Shown: piece by piece, positions 39,494-41,468 of the stretch
Numbering within the stretch: the stretch's first letter is position 1
Layout of the letters: each line of letters begins with the position of its first letter
Source of the DNA: Haloferax sp. Q22
GTDB taxonomy: Archaea > Halobacteriota > Halobacteria > Halobacteriales > Haloferacaceae
DNA length: 41,468 nt
Direction of reading: 5' to 3'
Assembly (NCBI RefSeq): GCF_001482285.1
Contig: NZ_LOEP01000020.1
Span: 1-41,468 of the forward strand
Notes under the pieces: generated by a model
Seen by the model: only the letters and a program-made list of their open reading frames with translations
Told to the model about the DNA's origin: nothing
Databases searched by the model: none
Made by a program: the position numbers and the translations under genes

Positions 39494-39780
39494 TTTCCTC
39501 CCTCGTCGGTGTCGCGAGCGGCGGTCCAGCCTCGATGGAAGACTGCGAGTTGGAGTATCGAGTCGAATGCCTCGTCGCTTGGCTCGTGGACGAGGACCCG
39601 TTCGTCGGGGATGGGGGTGACGACGTCGTCGTCGACGAGGTCATTGACCAGAGAATGGGCTCTCCTCTCGTCAATATCCGCTACTGAGACGCGGGCGGCA
39701 TCTTGATCCTGTGCAACGAGTTCCGCTTCAAACCGTTCGTGGTCGGCTGATGCATCGTCGAGTGCGTCTGTACCGGGCAT
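39490..39780 (-). CDS. Unknown acidic protein, 96 aa
   Basis: Start MPGTDALDDASADHERFE (39780); GTG 39789 is an alternative. Contains LVAQDQDAARVSVADIDERR and a VNDLVDDDVVTPIPDERVLV stretch. It is coupled to the following zinc-ribbon gene by overlap. A strong leader hairpin and inverted-repeat copy 5 lie upstream. Confidence 0.7.
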   Translation of the reverse strand: MPGTDALDDASADHERFEAELVAQDQDAARVSVADIDERRAHSLVNDLVDDDVVTPIPDERVLVHEPSDEAFDSILQLAVFHRGWTAARDTDEGGK

Positions 39781-39804
39781 GGGAATCACGTCGGCGCGTA
39801 TTGA

Positions 39805-39835
39805 CGCGCCTCGGCCTCTCAGGCGCGGACAAACT
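39805..39835 (-). promoter_or_regulatory. Leader hairpin upstream of 39780 gene
   Basis: CGCGCCT 39805-39811 pairs with AGGCGCG 39821-39827, then GACAAACTAC. Confidence 0.6.
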
Positions 39836-39850
39836 ACTCGCTGCCATATC

Positions 39851-39893
39851 GTTAACCAACACTGCGGAAGACTGCGGTTCTGTGTTGGTTAAA
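39851..39893. repeat. TTAACCAAC inverted repeat, copy 5
   Basis: GTTAACCAAC 39851-39860 and GTTGGTTAAA 39884-39893, core arms TTAACCAAC/GTTGGTTAA, spacer 23 bp. It begins 11 bp after the stop of the 39904-40326 gene. Confidence 0.85.
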
Positions 39894-39903
39894 TCGTGGG
39901 GAC

Positions 39904-40326
39904 TCAGAACTGATGAACGGGCTTCACGCGGAACGTATCTGGGTCAGTGTTCGGCATCTCACTGGTTCGATCCAAGGACGACCGTGAGAGTCGGTTGACC
40001 AACTCCTCACGAGTCGCTTCACGGCAGACTGTCGTTTCGTGCCAGCCGAGACGCTCGTCGAAATACCGCTTCTGGAATCGCTCGCCGACGTCGTCGACGG
40101 CGATGAACTGTGTCCGCTTCATGCCCGCTACACTCGTCGAGACGAACTCGGCTCCGACGTCTTCGTGAGTGAGTTCGACGAGTGCGCACTCGACAAATGA
40201 GACGATGCCAGTTGGACTTCTGCCGTGAGGGAGAGTCAGTTCGAGATCTGCCCACGGTTCTTCGCTCGGTTGCTCAGTGTGCTCGCTAGGGAGTCGTGAT
40301 TGCTGTTGCTCGTGTTCGGATGACAT
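39904..40326 (-). CDS. Unknown protein, 140 aa
   Basis: From ATG 40326 (MSSEHEQQQSRLPSEHTE). N-terminal Glu/Gln-rich, then SPTGIVSFVECALVELTHED and GMKRTQFIAVDDVGERFQKR, ending with EMPNTDPDTFRVKPVHQF. No family recognised. A 6-bp leader hairpin at 40352-40380 supports this start over the 40488 alternative. Confidence 0.7.
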   Translation of the reverse strand: MSSEHEQQQSRLPSEHTEQPSEEPWADLELTLPHGRSPTGIVSFVECALVELTHEDVGAEFVSTSVAGMKRTQFIAVDDVGERFQKRYFDERLGWHETTVCREATREELVNRLSRSSLDRTSEMPNTDPDTFRVKPVHQF

Positions 40327-40351
40327 GGTTGTTGAGTGGGTGCCTACGACA

Positions 40352-40380
40352 GCCCCCTCGTCCCTCTCGGGGGCGACAAA
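40352..40380 (-). promoter_or_regulatory. Leader hairpin upstream of 40326 gene
   Basis: GCCCCC 40352-40357 pairs with GGGGGC 40369-40374, then GACAAAC. Confidence 0.6.
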
Positions 40381-40608
40381 CTCCACCGCGGATCGCACTC
40401 TCATCCAGTGAGTGAATTCTGATATACCGGCTAGAGGAAGTCGTCGTTTGATGGCCCCTCGGCCGGAGAGAGCCAGCGGCGTTTGCACCGGTGTACCCTA
40501 GCCTTCCTTTGGATGATTCTGGAGGTGCAGAGAGTGATGAAACGGGCTTAGATTTGGCAAAAAGCCCGTCGGGCAGTTCTCTGCCGGTGAAAATGCTCCC
40601 GACGAACT
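40381..40608. other. Gene-free stretch
   Basis: No credible gene. Contains short frames only and no repeat of the types seen elsewhere. Confidence 0.4.
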
Positions 40609-40770
40609 TCAAGACACAGTTATCTGGAATAATTGTGCTTGACGAGGTGGTGAAACCCTTGAATTCGAAATAATCACCATCACATCTTGATCGTACTCGG
40701 CCACGACAAATTCCAGCAGTTGGGGATGGTCTGCTTCGACTCGTAGAGGGCTAGCCTGTTTCGGTCGAAT
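40609..40770 (-). pseudogene. Coding remnant, about 53 codons
   Basis: Open frame between stop codons with RPKQASPLRVEADHPQLLEF and VVAEYDQDVMVIISNSRVSP. Clearly protein-like but with no start. It could be the C-terminal piece of a lost gene. Not recognised. Confidence 0.35.
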
Positions 40771-40900
40771 TCAGACAGTATAGGGCTTGAAAAGTGCATG
40801 ACGGGGACAATGATCTCTCAGAACAGCCTATTCTGGACGATTGATAAAATAATTGGTGTTTCTACTATCGACGACGGAAAGAGGCGACTGGTCAAGCGGT

Positions 40901-41389
40901 CTAAAACAACGACCAGTCCTCCTCGAGATCTCCATCTGAAAAGAAGCCTTCCCCATCAGGAAACAAGGGGCTCGAATTATTTCTGGTATTCAAGCGGGGC
41001 AGACCTACCACTCCTTCGTGTGATTCCGCGAATCCATCCAGCCCGAACATCTCCTCACCGAACCCTGGTTCCACTGCCGGATCCTCAATCGATACACTAC
41101 CCTCCCAATCGAACGCTCCAAAACTGGATTCTGCCTGTTCACCAGCCTCGAACGCTGATTCCTTGGACTCGTCGAACCCCAGATCGAAATCGTCCATGCC
41201 AAAGCGATCGGCGTCCCACTGTGGCGGCTCCCACCGTGGCGGTGAATAATCGAGTCCAACGTCGGCTGTCGACTCACCGACTGCCTCCGAATCTTGCGTA
41301 CGGAATGCTTCTTCGGTGAGTGGATTCCTTCCAAGAGGGGTCAGGTCGTCGTAGGATTCCCTGCCAGTCGCAGCCCTGTTCTGAGGGTG
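40901..41389 (-). pseudogene. Acidic coding remnant, up to 162 codons
   Basis: Open from a TGA at 41390-41392 down to a stop at 40901. Reads DDLTPLGRNPLTEEAFRTQD, VGLDYSPPRWEPPQWDADRF and an acidic, Phe/Gly-rich C-terminus. The only ATG (41197) is too far in to be the natural start, so a frameshift near the right window edge or truncation is likely. Not recognised. Confidence 0.45.
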
Positions 41390-41468
41390 TCATAGAACGA
41401 TTAGCACACCAAAGAGCAGGGTGAATGCTGAGGTGGAATGAGCTCAGCGACCCTGCAAGATGATCCTT

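Noticed and set aside
40798-41319. 173-aa plus-strand frame at the right end
   Set aside because: Pro/Arg/Thr-rich shadow of the acidic frame on the minus strand.
1-41468. CRISPR array, rRNA, tRNA, replication origin
   Set aside because: No regularly spaced direct repeats, no T-arm consensus in tRNA context, no Orc1/Cdc6 or Rep gene, and no ORB-like repeats were found.

Overview
The window is haloarchaeal (class Halobacteria) accessory DNA. The evidence is a high GC content, very acidic predicted proteins, leaderless starts placed about 25-30 bp after AT-rich TATA-like boxes, Tat/lipobox secretion signals, HxlR regulators, a stand-alone TFB, solo TnpB elements, and many small zinc-ribbon proteins of haloarchaeal type. 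No rRNA, tRNA, CRISPR array, replication initiator or integrase is visible. The mixture of antirestriction, restriction, toxin-antitoxin-like and unknown genes fits a plasmid or an integrated conjugative or mobile region.

Layout. 1-4.2 kb: the 3' end of an unknown gene, then a divergent pair (OB-fold metallophosphoesterase and ADP-ribosylglycohydrolase) enclosed by a 22-bp inverted repeat, then a solo TnpB element that abuts a broken SWIM zinc-finger gene. 4.3-8.2 kb: a minus-strand train with ArdC-type antirestriction protein, a protein with a possible transglycosylase-like barrel, and small unknown proteins. Most are preceded by the same type of short leader hairpin. 8.3-12.3 kb: a redox/transport island (HxlR, DoxX, a four-helix membrane protein, Rdx, a glutaredoxin/GST-N protein, a BASS-type transporter, a second HxlR and a Cys-Cys protein). 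12.4-16.7 kb: more small minus-strand genes with leader hairpins, and a PQQ-repeat lipoprotein. 16.8-20 kb: a second solo TnpB element, a lipoprotein and two unknown genes. 20.2-23.8 kb: a CcbP-like protein with an XPB helicase and a Bax1 nuclease. 23.8-28 kb: unknown zinc-ribbon protein, a TumE-like toxin/HTH pair and a TFB. 28.2-31.1 kb: GmrSD-type (DUF262+HNH) protein and an RPA-like OB protein. 31.1-31.9 kb: a GC-rich gene-free stretch with strong RNA-like structure. 31.9-36.9 kb: an McrBC-like system whose McrB carries four EVE-like domains, flanked by a perfect 30-bp direct repeat. 37-40.3 kb: an HTH regulator, a PIN/HTH pair and small zinc proteins. 40.4-41.5 kb: decayed coding remnants.

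How the parts may work together (inference). Two modification-dependent restriction systems (GmrSD and EVE-McrBC) sit within 9 kb of each other, while the other end carries ArdC, which protects incoming DNA from restriction. This looks like an element that both defends its host and evades host defence. XPB-Bax1 is a DNA-unwinding and cutting pair.

Most unusual signals: a family of five dispersed inverted repeats, TTAACCAAC-(21-23 bp)-GTTGGTTAA, which lie at 3' ends of genes and bracket the XPB-Bax1 block; the 30-bp direct repeat around McrBC, one copy of which is the 3' arm of a long hairpin; and the 22-bp inverted repeat enclosing the metallophosphoesterase/ADP-ribosylglycohydrolase pair.
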